Of a DNA stretch of 64,000 nt, positions 8,383-17,545 are shown piece after piece. The stretch is from Cytobacillus gottheilii (GTDB taxonomy: Bacteria > Bacillota > Bacilli > Bacillales > Cytobacillaceae), in the NCBI RefSeq assembly GCF_001636345.1, contig NZ_KV440945.1:3057354-3121353 (forward strand), read 5' to 3'. The notes under the pieces were generated by a model. That model searched no databases and was not told where the DNA came from. It saw nothing but the letters and a program-made list of their open reading frames with translations. The position numbers and the translations under genes are program-made. Every line of letters starts with the position of its first letter. The first letter of the stretch is position 1.

Positions 8383-9795
8383 ATGATCCAGCCGGAAGTA
8401 AAACAGAGGCTTATTCAGATAGTCGGCAGTGAAAATTTCGAAGATTCAAAAACAGAAAGACTCGTTTATTCATATGATGCAACTCCTAATTTTCAAGCAA
8501 TGCCAGACGCAGTGGTGAAACCAAGGAACACAGGAGAAGTTTCTGAAATCATGAAAATCTGCAGCGAATATGCAATTCCCATTGTTCCAAGAGGTTCGGG
8601 TACTAACTTATGTGCAGGTACATGTCCAAAAGAAGGCGGCCTTGTTCTTCTCTTTACACATATGCGAGAAATTCTGGAAATTGATGAAGATAATTTAACA
8701 ATGACCGTTCAGCCTGGGGTAATTACACAAGATCTCATCCAAAAAGCAGAGGAAAAGGGATTCTTTTATCCTCCAGATCCAAGTTCAATGAAGATCTCAA
8801 CGATTGGCGGCAATATAAATGAAAACTCCGGAGGCCTTCGCGGCTTAAAATACGGCGTAACGCGTGACTATGTTCTCGGACTTGAGGCTGTTTTGGCGAA
8901 TGGCGATATTATCCGTACTGGAGGCAAATTAGCAAAAGACGTGGCAGGCTATGACCTTACAAGGTTGCTTGTTGGCTCGGAAGGAACTTTAGCGATTATC
9001 ACAGAAGCAACCTTAAAGCTCATTCCTATGCCTGAAACGAAGAAAACCATTCTGGCTCTTTATCATGATATGGAAGCAGCAGCACGATCGGTTTCGAAGA
9101 TTATTTCCGCAAAAATCATCCCTGCCACTTTGGAATTCTTAGATCGCCCAACATTAAAGGTTGTTGAAGATTTTGCACAAATCGGCCTGCCGACAGATGT
9201 TGAAGCAGTTCTCCTTATTGAACAGGATGGACCAAAGGAAGTTGTTGAAAGAGACATTTTAAATATAGCAAAGATTTGTGAAGAAGAAATGGCCATTTCT
9301 GTTCAAGTAGCACAAACAGAAGCTGAAGCTGAAGCACTTCGCACCGCACGCAGAGCAGCGCTTTCAGCACTGGCTCGATTAAGCCCAACAACGATTTTGG
9401 AGGATGCCACTGTTCCAAGATCTGAAATTGCCAATATGGTAAAAGCCATTAACGAAATAGCCCTAAAGCATAATGTAACTATATGTACATTCGGACATGC
9501 TGGAGACGGTAATTTGCATCCTACCTGTACAACTGATGCGCGTAATAAAGATGAAATGGAAAGAGTCGAAAAAGCATTTGAAGATATATTCATAAAAGCG
9601 ATTGAATTAGGCGGTACTATCACAGGCGAGCATGGTGTCGGCATTATGAAAGCGCCTTATTTGGAGTTAAAGCTAAAATCTGAAGGAATAGCTGCCATGC
9701 AGGCAATAAAATCCGGCCTAGATCCAAACAACATTTTAAACCCAGGAAAAATGTTTGCCAAAGATAACCGTAAAAGAGTGGTGGTAGCAAAATGA
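8383..9795 (+). CDS. glcD: Glycolate oxidase subunit GlcD (FAD-linked)
   Basis: A 470-residue FAD-dependent 2-hydroxyacid dehydrogenase. The PCMH-type FAD-binding domain covers about residues 35-215 (VPRGSGTNLCAGT, TIGGNINENSGG, DVAGYDLTRLLVGSEGTL). The C-terminal FAD-oxidase domain contains TFGHAGDGNLHP and TGEHGVGIMK, with the histidines expected at the active site. It oxidises glycolate or D-lactate-type substrates and passes electrons to GlcF. The ribosome site AAAGGAG precedes the ATG. The stop overlaps the glcF start by 4 bp (ATGA). There is no glcE, matching the two-gene ysfCD layout of Bacillus. Confidence 0.93.
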   Translation: MIQPEVKQRLIQIVGSENFEDSKTERLVYSYDATPNFQAMPDAVVKPRNTGEVSEIMKICSEYAIPIVPRGSGTNLCAGTCPKEGGLVLLFTHMREILEIDEDNLTMTVQPGVITQDLIQKAEEKGFFYPPDPSSMKISTIGGNINENSGGLRGLKYGVTRDYVLGLEAVLANGDIIRTGGKLAKDVAGYDLTRLLVGSEGTLAIITEATLKLIPMPETKKTILALYHDMEAAARSVSKIISAKIIPATLEFLDRPTLKVVEDFAQIGLPTDVEAVLLIEQDGPKEVVERDILNIAKICEEEMAISVQVAQTEAEAEALRTARRAALSALARLSPTTILEDATVPRSEIANMVKAINEIALKHNVTICTFGHAGDGNLHPTCTTDARNKDEMERVEKAFEDIFIKAIELGGTITGEHGVGIMKAPYLELKLKSEGIAAMQAIKSGLDPNNILNPGKMFAKDNRKRVVVAK

Positions 9796-11126
9796 CTACA
9801 GTAAAAGAACAGCAGGAAATTCAAAACCACTTTAAGGAACGAATGAATGAAGATGAATTATTAAACTGTATGAGATGCGGATTCTGCCTGCCTTCCTGCC
9901 CAACTTATATTGAATCAGGGTATAAGGAATCACATTCTCCAAGAGGCCGGATTGCCTTAATGAAGGCTGTTGCAGATGGAATCATCGAACCAGATGAAGA
10001 TGTGGAAAGAACACTTGATTTATGCCTTGGCTGCCGTGCGTGCGAGCCGGTTTGTCCATCAGGAGTTAATTATGGTCATTTGCTCGAGGAAGCACGGGAT
10101 ATCATCAATCAGAATAAAAGACATTCTCTTCCCGTCCGAGCACTGAGAAAAACTGTCTTTGAAGGCTTATTTCCACATCAAAATCGTATGAGAATGGCTG
10201 TAGGTTTACTTGGTTTTTACCAGCGTACCGGACTGCAGGCCCTCACGCAAAAAACCGGACTCATGAACCTATTTCCAGCCCATCTGGCGACAATGGAAAA
10301 GGTTCTGCCAAAAGCGCCAAGTCTAAAAGAAATGAAATCTCGTCCAACAGAGCTGAAGGCCACTACAGAAGTGAAAAAGAGAGTAGCTTTTTTCTCAGGC
10401 TGTTTAATGGATACGATGTTTCTTGACACAAACAATGCTACCTTAAAGCTTTTGCAAATGGCTGGCTGTGAAATTGCTATTCCAGAGGAACAAGCATGCT
10501 GCGGGGCACTGCATGGACATAGCGGAGAAAAGGACACAGCAAAGAAAATGGCCAAAAGAAATATCGAAGCTTTTGAGGACTTGGGAGCAGACTATATCAT
10601 TACGAATGCAGGCGGCTGTGGTGCATTTTTAATTGATTATGACCACTTGCTTAAGGATGATGACCAATGGCGCGAACGAGCACGTCAATTTACAGCAAAA
10701 ATTAAAGATGTAACCGAAATACTTGTTGAAATGGATTTTCACGTTCAAATACCTTTGTCTATGCAAAATGTAACAGTCACTTATCAGGATTCATGTCATT
10801 TGCGCAATGTGATGAAGACATCTTCTGCACCAAGATTATTGCTTCAATCAATAACAGGTGCTCATTATCAGGAAATGCAGAAGGCTGACAGCTGCTGCGG
10901 TTCTGCAGGGATCTATAATATTATTGAATCCGAAATGTCCATGAAGATTCTTGACAGTAAAATGGAGCATACGAAGAATACAAATGCAGCTATCGTTGTG
11001 ACAGCTAATCCCGGCTGTCTGCTGCAAATGAAACTTGGCATTGAAAAAGAAGGATTATCAGATCGTATGAAAGCCGTTCATATAGCAGATTTATTATATG
11101 AAGCAGCAACCTCACAAATTTCTTAA
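9792..11126 (+). CDS. glcF: Glycolate oxidase iron-sulfur subunit GlcF
   Basis: This 444-residue electron-transfer subunit carries two 4Fe-4S motifs near the N-terminus, CMRCGFCLPSCP (residues 26-37) and CLGCRACEPVCP (78-89). Two CCG domains follow (EQACCGALHGHSG, and DSCHLRN with DSCCGSAG). Family knowledge puts it at the membrane side of the complex, feeding electrons to the quinone pool. Translation is coupled to glcD through the ATGA overlap. The pair probably allows use of glycolate or a similar hydroxy acid as carbon source. Confidence 0.93.
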   Translation: MTTVKEQQEIQNHFKERMNEDELLNCMRCGFCLPSCPTYIESGYKESHSPRGRIALMKAVADGIIEPDEDVERTLDLCLGCRACEPVCPSGVNYGHLLEEARDIINQNKRHSLPVRALRKTVFEGLFPHQNRMRMAVGLLGFYQRTGLQALTQKTGLMNLFPAHLATMEKVLPKAPSLKEMKSRPTELKATTEVKKRVAFFSGCLMDTMFLDTNNATLKLLQMAGCEIAIPEEQACCGALHGHSGEKDTAKKMAKRNIEAFEDLGADYIITNAGGCGAFLIDYDHLLKDDDQWRERARQFTAKIKDVTEILVEMDFHVQIPLSMQNVTVTYQDSCHLRNVMKTSSAPRLLLQSITGAHYQEMQKADSCCGSAGIYNIIESEMSMKILDSKMEHTKNTNAAIVVTANPGCLLQMKLGIEKEGLSDRMKAVHIADLLYEAATSQIS

Positions 11127-11243
11127 AAGAATGCGAAAATTTTACCACTCATGAAAAAACGATGTTTATAGAAACTAACTATTACAGAGAGAAATCATCC
11201 CTCTGTTGAAATATATAAAATCGACCTTTAGGAGTGGATATGA

Positions 11244-11435
11244 ATGGCTAGAAGCAGCAATAAATTATTAGTACCAGGAATCGATCAATATTTAGATCAA
11301 GTGAAATATGAGATTGCACAAGAATTCGGTGTTCAGCTTGGTTCTGATACGGTTGCCCGTTCTAACGGATCTGTTGGCGGCGAAATTACGAAAAGGCTTG
11401 TAAAGCAAGCTCAATCTCAATTATCTGGTAAATAA
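11244..11435 (+). CDS. Alpha/beta-type small acid-soluble spore protein
   Basis: The 63-residue DNA-binding spore protein has the family signatures [23 protein letters not shown], where the spore protease GPR cleaves within the EIAQEFG segment, and [18 protein letters not shown] at the C-terminus. It coats spore DNA in an A-like form and supplies amino acids at germination. AGGAG lies 9 nt before the ATG. The gene is monocistronic with its own terminator and is expected to be expressed in the forespore. A second paralogue is at 54224. Confidence 0.96.
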   Translation: MARSSNKLLVPGIDQYLDQVKYEIAQEFGVQLGSDTVARSNGSVGGEITKRLVKQAQSQLSGK

Positions 11436-11450
11436 AATAAATATGGAAAT

Positions 11451-11480
11451 AGTCCGGTTCCCTTGCAGAACCGGACTTTT
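11451..11480. terminator. Bidirectional rho-independent terminator
   Basis: AGTCCGGTTC (11451-11460) pairs with GAACCGGACT (11468-11477), then TTTT. It ends the SASP transcript and, in reverse, the sigI-rsgI transcript. Confidence 0.93.
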
Positions 11481-11522
11481 ACATGTGATTTGTTATAATT
11501 TTATTGAACATGCAAAGTTTTC

Positions 11523-12212
11523 TTAGTTTTCCTGCTCATCTTGAGCGGAGCTTTTATATAACCCTACAGTTAGACCATTTTCCTTAGCGAGTTTACGTTC
11601 ACTTAATGTTCCATAGATGACTTCCATATCAACCTCTGCTGCTTCTGCAATTTCCGATTTCACAGCCAATAATTCGCTTTGCAGCTGATCATATGATTCA
11701 TTATCACTTTCACCATTTTTAACCGCTGCTATAACAAGGGGCTCATTGGTTTCAAGGTATCCTTGTTCATTCATCTCTACAATCACCATTGCTGCAACAT
11801 TTTTTATATGAGTGTTTTTCCACTCTTTAAGGTTGTCCATTACTGCTGCTCCAGCCTGGTTAAAAGGTACGATATCAATAACGTTATTCTCGCTGTTTAA
11901 TTTCATTTCAAGGCTTGATTCAGTGTCAATTGAAACATATGAATATGTTTTTGTATCATGAATAAAAGGAATGGCGATCGAAGTTATGATGGCAATAAGC
12001 AGGGTTGCAATCAGGACTGCTCCTCTATTGAGTGCAGTGAAATAAGAGCTTAAGCTGAACCTCCCTTTTCGCAATGTTTCTGGTGAGGTAAATTCAATTT
12101 CTTCTCCAATTAAATAAGATTGACCTTTATTGGAAGTTTTAACAAAGTCTCCATCGGGTGTTAAAAGTGTGATGGAGTCTAAATCTATGTCTATAATGAC
12201 CCCTTTTTTCAT
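11523..12212 (-). CDS. rsgI: Anti-sigma-I factor RsgI
   Basis: A 229-residue single-pass membrane protein. Residues 1-50 form the RsgI N-terminal domain that binds SigI (KKGVIIDIDLDSITLLTPDG, GEEIEFTSPE). A transmembrane helix follows at about 66-86 (LIATLLIAIITSIAIPF). The extracellular remainder is mixed alpha/beta with an acidic tail. It is shorter than the B. subtilis protein and lacks a long disordered or carbohydrate-binding extension. It overlaps sigI by 4 bp, so the two are co-translated. It would hold SigI inactive until heat or wall stress. Confidence 0.9.
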   Translation of the reverse strand: MKKGVIIDIDLDSITLLTPDGDFVKTSNKGQSYLIGEEIEFTSPETLRKGRFSLSSYFTALNRGAVLIATLLIAIITSIAIPFIHDTKTYSYVSIDTESSLEMKLNSENNVIDIVPFNQAGAAVMDNLKEWKNTHIKNVAAMVIVEMNEQGYLETNEPLVIAAVKNGESDNESYDQLQSELLAVKSEIAEAAEVDMEVIYGTLSERKLAKENGLTVGLYKSSAQDEQEN

Positions 12213-12937
12213 GGCTCAAGCACCCCCTTAATATAATCTCTTAAGTAAATATAATCGCCAAGAAAAATCAGACTGACAGCAATTATATATTTTCGGTTGC
12301 GCTCAATTGTTTTTCTGCTAACGTCCAGCTTTTTTTCAAGGTCTTTAATGGGCAGTTTTTTCTTCTGAATCAGTGCTTCGCTCATTTTTTCATCAGCAGC
12401 AATAAGTTGTGCTGCATGTATAGCTTTTCTGCGGGCATCTGAATGTTTAGGTGAAAGATCTGCAAGCTCAGAAAACAAAATTCCAAACTCCTCTAAAACT
12501 TTTTTATAATGGAGAATTTCCTCTCTTCTAGCTTCCGTATCGGATTGCTGCTTAAAATTCCCCAATGAATAATGATCCTGACTGAATGGAGAATCACCAT
12601 CTTCAACCGAACTATAGGAAGTATCTGTATATTTTGCCTGCTGTCTTATGTAGTCAATCACTCTTCTTTTTATCAATATTTCAGAAAAAGATAAAAGCGA
12701 CCTCCCCTTCTTTTCGCTAAACTGGTTTATGGCTTCATTGAAAGCGATCAGGCCAATACTAAATTCATCATCTGATTCATGGATATATCTTTTGCAAACA
12801 GAAGAAACCGTCTTGGCAATGAAAGGCTTAAAAGCCTGTATCAGCTCATTTTGAAGTTCAGCATCTCCTTGTTGTATTTGTCGGACTGTATCCTCTAACG
12901 ACTGTTTACTTTTTTTCCAGGACAAGAGACTTAGCAT
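12209..12937 (-). CDS. sigI: RNA polymerase sigma factor SigI
   Basis: A 242-residue sigma-70-family factor of the SigI class. It has region 2-like segments (DDEFSIGLIAFNEAINQF, then FSEILIKRRVIDYIRQQ) and a C-terminal helix-turn-helix (LPIKDLEKKLDVSRKTIERNRKYI) instead of a standard region 4. SigI controls cell-wall and heat-stress genes in Bacillus. A GTG three codons upstream is possible, but GAGGTGA overlaps it and is well placed for the ATG at 12937, so that start is used. A SigI-like promoter lies about 110 bp upstream, consistent with autoregulation. Confidence 0.93.
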   Translation of the reverse strand: MLSLLSWKKSKQSLEDTVRQIQQGDAELQNELIQAFKPFIAKTVSSVCKRYIHESDDEFSIGLIAFNEAINQFSEKKGRSLLSFSEILIKRRVIDYIRQQAKYTDTSYSSVEDGDSPFSQDHYSLGNFKQQSDTEARREEILHYKKVLEEFGILFSELADLSPKHSDARRKAIHAAQLIAADEKMSEALIQKKKLPIKDLEKKLDVSRKTIERNRKYIIAVSLIFLGDYIYLRDYIKGVLEP

Positions 12938-13043
12938 TGGTCTCACCTCATTCCAAGCAATATTATATCATATGGATTTGCTTATGGATGACATGATGGA
13001 AACTGACAAAACTGAAGTTCCTATCCTTAAACAACTATATTAT

Positions 13044-13072
13044 TTCGTTCCGAACTTTTAGGCTGTGGGGGT
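13044..13072 (-). promoter_or_regulatory. Candidate SigI-dependent autoregulatory promoter
   Basis: On the minus strand, ACCCCC (13067-13072) is followed by CGGA 14 nt later and CGAA 19 nt later. From memory, SigI promoters have a C-rich -35 (ACCCCC) and a CGAA-type -10. The site is upstream of sigI. Which -10 is used cannot be decided from sequence. Confidence 0.55.
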
Positions 13073-13140
13073 ACTTTTAAAAAAAGTTGGCTGGGACCGA
13101 TAAAAGATTATCCTGCAATACGCAGTTGTTACAATTTCAT

Positions 13141-13233
13141 TTTCAGCCATTCTAACAGCAGCAAAAAACCCGAACCTTAAGACAGATAATTATACAAATA
13201 TCTGCTAATTGTTCAGGTTAACTTCGGCTGAAA
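13141..13233. repeat. Nested inverted-repeat element in the sigI upstream region
   Basis: The outer arms are TTTCAGCC (13141-13148) and GGCTGAAA (13226-13233). Inside, AACCCGAAC faces GTTCAGGTT, and CAGATA faces TATCTG. The core AGACAG...TCTGCTAAT matches the hairpin at 5495-5550, and CCCGAACC...TTCGGCTGAA recurs at 57213-57253. It is probably a small dispersed hairpin that may double as a terminator. Apart from this and the promoter, the region 12938-13337 shows nothing else. Confidence 0.6.
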
Positions 13234-13337
13234 TACTATGATCTCAGCTAGTATCTACATTATATTTTGCGTTCTTTCAAGATCCAAAGCTTTTTTATAA
13301 CGTATATTTTTTGATCATATTTGAATGCATAATGAAT

Positions 13338-13820
13338 TTATACAGCCTTTTTCATTCTCGCCTTGCGAACCGTTAATATAATCCACCGAATAATAAGCCC
13401 TGTAATCACGCCAGGAATCACCCCCATCATTGGTAAAAAAACTGGACCAAAAAATATGCCAAATAATCTTACTTCTGTTGAATACATGAGTCCTACTGTG
13501 ACAAAATAGGCAGAAAAAACAAATGGCAGAAAAGATAGCTCCTCATTCTCTGGCATCGCAATTTTATATGCATCCCACATAGCAAACATATACAAACAAG
13601 GGTAAAACATGAGCCACTGGAAATTCATTACTTCCACTGCCTTATCCATCTCCCCCAAGAAGCTATACATTATGCCTGCATTAAAATTACTATAAACATT
13701 TACTAGAAATTCAAGCACAACAAATAATGTGCCTTTCCATAAATGCTTCGCTAATAATTGGCTAAAGCCTGGTAAGGCGATGCTCCATAATACAGCTTCA
13801 AGTTTTCCCATTTTTTTCAT
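13338..13820 (-). CDS. Small multi-pass membrane protein of unknown function
   Basis: A 160-residue protein with about four hydrophobic helices (around residues 22-44, 68-84, 97-113 and 118-150). It begins with MGKLEAVLWSIALPGFSQLLAKHLWKG; the LPGFxQ...KG segment resembles the TM2/DUF5683-like hairpin of small membrane proteins. The C-terminus is basic and should face the cytosol. It is flanked by unrelated genes and looks monocistronic. Function is unknown. Confidence 0.7.
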   Translation of the reverse strand: MKKMGKLEAVLWSIALPGFSQLLAKHLWKGTLFVVLEFLVNVYSNFNAGIMYSFLGEMDKAVEVMNFQWLMFYPCLYMFAMWDAYKIAMPENEELSFLPFVFSAYFVTVGLMYSTEVRLFGIFFGPVFLPMMGVIPGVITGLIIRWIILTVRKARMKKAV

Positions 13821-13955
13821 CCATTATCACCAGCTACGTTTGTATACTGTTATGTTGCTCTGGAATAGACATAATTATCATAAAGATTCCAGTTAATTTC
13901 CTAAAATAATAAAATTTTAAAGGTATATTCTGAGAATAAGCTTTCTTAAAACAAA

Positions 13956-14005
13956 AAACTCCTTTCAAGCTAAGTGCATAGAAACACTAACTTGAAAAGA
14001 GTTTA
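13956..14005 (-). terminator. Terminator of the RND transporter gene
   Basis: Read on the minus strand, AAACTC-TTTTCAAG pairs with CTTGAAAGGAGTTT around a long loop and is followed by TTTTGTTTT. It lies 38 bp after the RND gene stop. Confidence 0.75.
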
Positions 14006-14042
14006 GTTTAAGGTATTTTAAATCTTGTTCTCCATAATCATA

Positions 14043-17000
14043 TTAAAGATTATTATCGTTTTTCTTATGATCATCGGTATCTTTTACAATCTTCAGCAGT
14101 TCTTCAAGCATGTTTTCCATATCTTTTTTTGAATAGCTTTTATCGTCCTTTACAGGCAGTTCTTCTTCAGCCGGCTGCTTTTCTTCCGGAGGTACTACTG
14201 CCCTTTCTTCCAATAGATAAGCAGGAATCAGCTGTCCATCTGGTGTTGCATACACTTTATTTAACCTTCTTGTATCCTTGTCAAATAAGCTATATATGAT
14301 TGGGATGACAAATAAAGTTAAGAATGTGGAGCTAATTAAGCCGCCAATAACCGTAATTCCCATCGGCTGGTTTATTTCCGCTCCCTCGCCTAGCCCTAGA
14401 GCAAGAGGCACTAATCCTAATATAGTGGTTAAGGCTGTCATCAAAATCGGTCGAGCACGATCCTTTACTGATGAAACAATAGCATCATAAGTCTTCATAC
14501 CCGCTTCTTTTCGCTGATTAATGTAATCGACAATCACGATGGCATTATTAACTACGATCCCGGCAAGCACAATTAATCCGATAATAGCCGTTAAGCTTAC
14601 AGGAGTCCGAGTAATGGTTAAAGCAATGGAAACACCAATTACCATTAAAGGCACTGTAAATAATATAACAAACGGATATTTCAATGATTCAAACTGAGCT
14701 GCCATCACCAGATAAATAAAGATGATCGCCAATACAAAAGCCAGAATCATATCATCAATGGAAGACTCAAGCAGTTCTCGATCTCCGCTAAAGACTATTT
14801 GTGTCTCTTCAGCCAAATCAAGAGCTTCAATTTCTTCATCCACAAGGTTTGAAAATGCGCCCATATTTGTATTTGCATTATATTGAACATTAAAGCCAAT
14901 CGCATCCTGCTGATTAATTCTTCTTATATTAACAGGACCTTCTCCTTGCGTAATTTCTGTTACATCACTAAGCGGTATATATGTGTCATCCGGTTTCTTG
15001 ATCAGCAATGATTTTAAGTTATCGAGATTTTGTGTCACTTCTCTATCATATTCAACATAAACACCATAGATATCAGAGTTTTCGGTTACCATCTGCGTGG
15101 CCATATTGCCGCGTGTAACATCATTTACAGCCATCGCTATTTGTGCTGGCGCCAGCCCTTGCTGAAGAGCTCTTTCTTTATCAACCGTAATTTGAATTTC
15201 TTCGACCGTATCCATAACATCGGTAGAAATTTCAGTTACGTCATCAAGCTCAGACAAGGCGTTATAAATTTGCTCTGTAGCTTCATCTAGACGAGCTGAG
15301 TCTGTATCACGCACATTAAAGGATAATGTGTTCGGAGCAGAACCTGTTGATGATTGCAGACTAAATGAAAGTTCGGCACTCTCATTAGCATTTTGAGCAG
15401 CACTTTCTAAGCCGCTTTTTACATCGTCAGCAAATTCAAAGGTTGAACGCTCTCGTTCCTCCAAATCTTTCATTTTAATGTATACTTCTGCGATATTAGG
15501 GCTGCCTGATCCTCTAAAAGACCCTTCCTGGGTTGTTCCAATTAATGAAACATACGTATCTACATCTGTCTCGTCTTCAAGCTCAGCCTCTAACGCTGCA
15601 ATGACCTTTTCTGTTTCAGTCAAGGCTGTACCATTTTCCAATTCAACCCGAATGGAGAAAAAGCCTTCATCAGTGTTGGGCAAAAACTGAGTGCCTACAG
15701 TAGAAATGCCGTATCCTCCTGCAGCTAAAAGCACTAAAGAACTGATTAAAACAAGGGCACGGTGTTTTAAGGACCATTTTACTGACCCCTCAAGCCATTT
15801 TAACAGTGCAGATTCTTGTCTTTTCGCTTCAAGATTTTCTTTTGGCGCTTTCAAAAGGCGGCTCGCAAGCATTGGTACAACTGTTAATGCAACAATTAAC
15901 GAAGCAAATAAACTGAATGATATGGTTAACGCAAACTCAGTGAATAGTTCGCCAATAATCCCTGTAATAAAAGCAACTGGCAGGAACACAGCAACAGTTG
16001 TTAACGTAGATGCTGTAATCGCCGTGCCAACCTCTTTTGCTCCGTCTCTTGCTGCTGTTTTAGGATCTTTCCCCATTGAAAGGTGGCGGTAAATATTTTC
16101 AATAACGACAATTGCATTATCGACCAACATCCCAATTCCGAGAGCAAGTCCGCCTAATGTCATAATATTCAAGGTGAAATCTGAAAAATACATCAGTACA
16201 AAAGTAAAAATGACTGAGTAAGGAATCGCTATTCCAATGATAAGCGGACTTTTTACACTTCGTAAAAAGAAAAACAGCACAATCATTGCAAGTACTCCCC
16301 CAACAACAAGGGAGCTGGATATATTGCTGATCGCCAGCTGAATATAATCACCCTGATCAAACAAAATATCTGCTTCTATATGGTCAAACTGCTCTTTTTG
16401 CAGCTGCTCATCTAATGCTTCTGTAAATGCATCAGATACTTGAGCTGTGTTGGCATCCGATTGCTGGAGAACACTAAGCAGTACAGATGGTGCCTCATTG
16501 GTTCTTGTAATGGTTCGATCATCCTGATTTACGAGTTCTACCTCACTAATATCCGCCAGAGTTATCTGATTTCCTGATCCGTCAGCTGTAACAGTTAAAT
16601 CCTCCAGCATCTCAATTGAATTTACAGTACTGATAATTCTCGTTGTTAATTCTTTTCCATTTGTTAAAATCGTATCTCCAGGAAGCGAGATATCATTTGC
16701 CTGAATTACATCGACAACATCAGCCTGACTCAACTTATATTCTTCAAGTCTTTCCTGATCAAGCTGGACCCGAACTTCCTTAATTGCTGTACCGGATGTG
16801 TTTACACTCGCGACACCATCTACTTTGGCCAGTTCAAGATTTAATTGATCAGCAAGCTCTCTTAAAGTTTCTTCATCTTCATTCGCACTTAAAGATAGTT
16901 GAATAATGGGAAACTGGGAGGGATCAAACTTCAAAAAACGCGGCCGTTCTGCATCTTCAGGCATTTCGGTCTGATCTAATCTTTGAATTACTTCTGTTTG

Positions 17001-17312
17001 AATCTCATCAATGTCTGTTGTCCAGGAAAATTCCAGCAAAGTCATGTTGGCACTTTCCTGTGACGTGGTTGTCATTGTTTTTAAGCCTGGCAGCGTACTC
17101 AAGCTTTCCTCTAATGGCTTTGTCACTTTGTCTGCTACCTCTTCAGGACTTGCTCCTGCATAGGTGGTTACAACAACACCGACTGGCGGATTAATATCCG
17201 GAATTAATTTAAGCGGTATATTAAGAAGTGAAACTCCTCCTAATACAAGCACTAATACCATTGTTACAATCGTAAATATAGGTCTCTTTATCGAAAACTG
17301 ACTTATTTGCAC
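14043..17312 (-). CDS. RND-family efflux transporter, SwrC/AcrB-like
   Basis: A 1089-residue proton-driven efflux pump with the RND plan of 12 helices and two large external domains. The first helix starts at about residue 13. ALGIGMLVDNAIVVIENIYRHLS carries the helix-4 aspartates of the proton relay, and GLIVLAGIVVNNAIVIVDYIN is the matching helix 10. Residues about 1035-1089 form an acidic Pro/Glu/Lys tail. Gram-positive homologues such as SwrC (YerP) export surfactin-like amphiphiles without an outer-membrane partner. The GTG at 17312 is chosen over the TTG at 17315 because the GAGGGGA spacing suits it. No adaptor or regulator gene is adjacent. The specific substrate is unknown. Confidence 0.9.
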   Translation of the reverse strand: MQISQFSIKRPIFTIVTMVLVLVLGGVSLLNIPLKLIPDINPPVGVVVTTYAGASPEEVADKVTKPLEESLSTLPGLKTMTTTSQESANMTLLEFSWTTDIDEIQTEVIQRLDQTEMPEDAERPRFLKFDPSQFPIIQLSLSANEDEETLRELADQLNLELAKVDGVASVNTSGTAIKEVRVQLDQERLEEYKLSQADVVDVIQANDISLPGDTILTNGKELTTRIISTVNSIEMLEDLTVTADGSGNQITLADISEVELVNQDDRTITRTNEAPSVLLSVLQQSDANTAQVSDAFTEALDEQLQKEQFDHIEADILFDQGDYIQLAISNISSSLVVGGVLAMIVLFFFLRSVKSPLIIGIAIPYSVIFTFVLMYFSDFTLNIMTLGGLALGIGMLVDNAIVVIENIYRHLSMGKDPKTAARDGAKEVGTAITASTLTTVAVFLPVAFITGIIGELFTEFALTISFSLFASLIVALTVVPMLASRLLKAPKENLEAKRQESALLKWLEGSVKWSLKHRALVLISSLVLLAAGGYGISTVGTQFLPNTDEGFFSIRVELENGTALTETEKVIAALEAELEDETDVDTYVSLIGTTQEGSFRGSGSPNIAEVYIKMKDLEERERSTFEFADDVKSGLESAAQNANESAELSFSLQSSTGSAPNTLSFNVRDTDSARLDEATEQIYNALSELDDVTEISTDVMDTVEEIQITVDKERALQQGLAPAQIAMAVNDVTRGNMATQMVTENSDIYGVYVEYDREVTQNLDNLKSLLIKKPDDTYIPLSDVTEITQGEGPVNIRRINQQDAIGFNVQYNANTNMGAFSNLVDEEIEALDLAEETQIVFSGDRELLESSIDDMILAFVLAIIFIYLVMAAQFESLKYPFVILFTVPLMVIGVSIALTITRTPVSLTAIIGLIVLAGIVVNNAIVIVDYINQRKEAGMKTYDAIVSSVKDRARPILMTALTTILGLVPLALGLGEGAEINQPMGITVIGGLISSTFLTLFVIPIIYSLFDKDTRRLNKVYATPDGQLIPAYLLEERAVVPPEEKQPAEEELPVKDDKSYSKKDMENMLEELLKIVKDTDDHKKNDNNL

Positions 17313-17481
17313 CAAATGTCCCCTCTCAAGAATGTATCATAGTCTACCTTTACTATATAAAAAGCTAGACTATAGATGCAAGGAACAGGCAATTAACAAT
17401 TGTAGCGATTTTATGACAAATATAAAACTTGTTTGATTGGAAAATCCTGCAAGGACGCAGACAGAGGCTTAGTTATTTTAT

Positions 17482-17521
17482 AAAAAAGAGACTGAGAGCT
17501 TCTTATGAGCTCACAGCCTCT
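17482..17521 (-). terminator. Terminator of the NhaC-family gene
   Basis: On the minus strand, AGAGGCTGTGAGCT pairs with AGCTCTCAGTCTCT and is followed by TTTTTTA. It is 24 bp past the antiporter stop. Confidence 0.92.
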
Positions 17522-17545
17522 ATTCTTAGTGAAACGATTTTCCCT

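Noticed and set aside
9303-9644. 113-codon minus-strand ORF inside glcD
   Set aside because: It is a shadow of a well-conserved coding frame, with no ribosome site.
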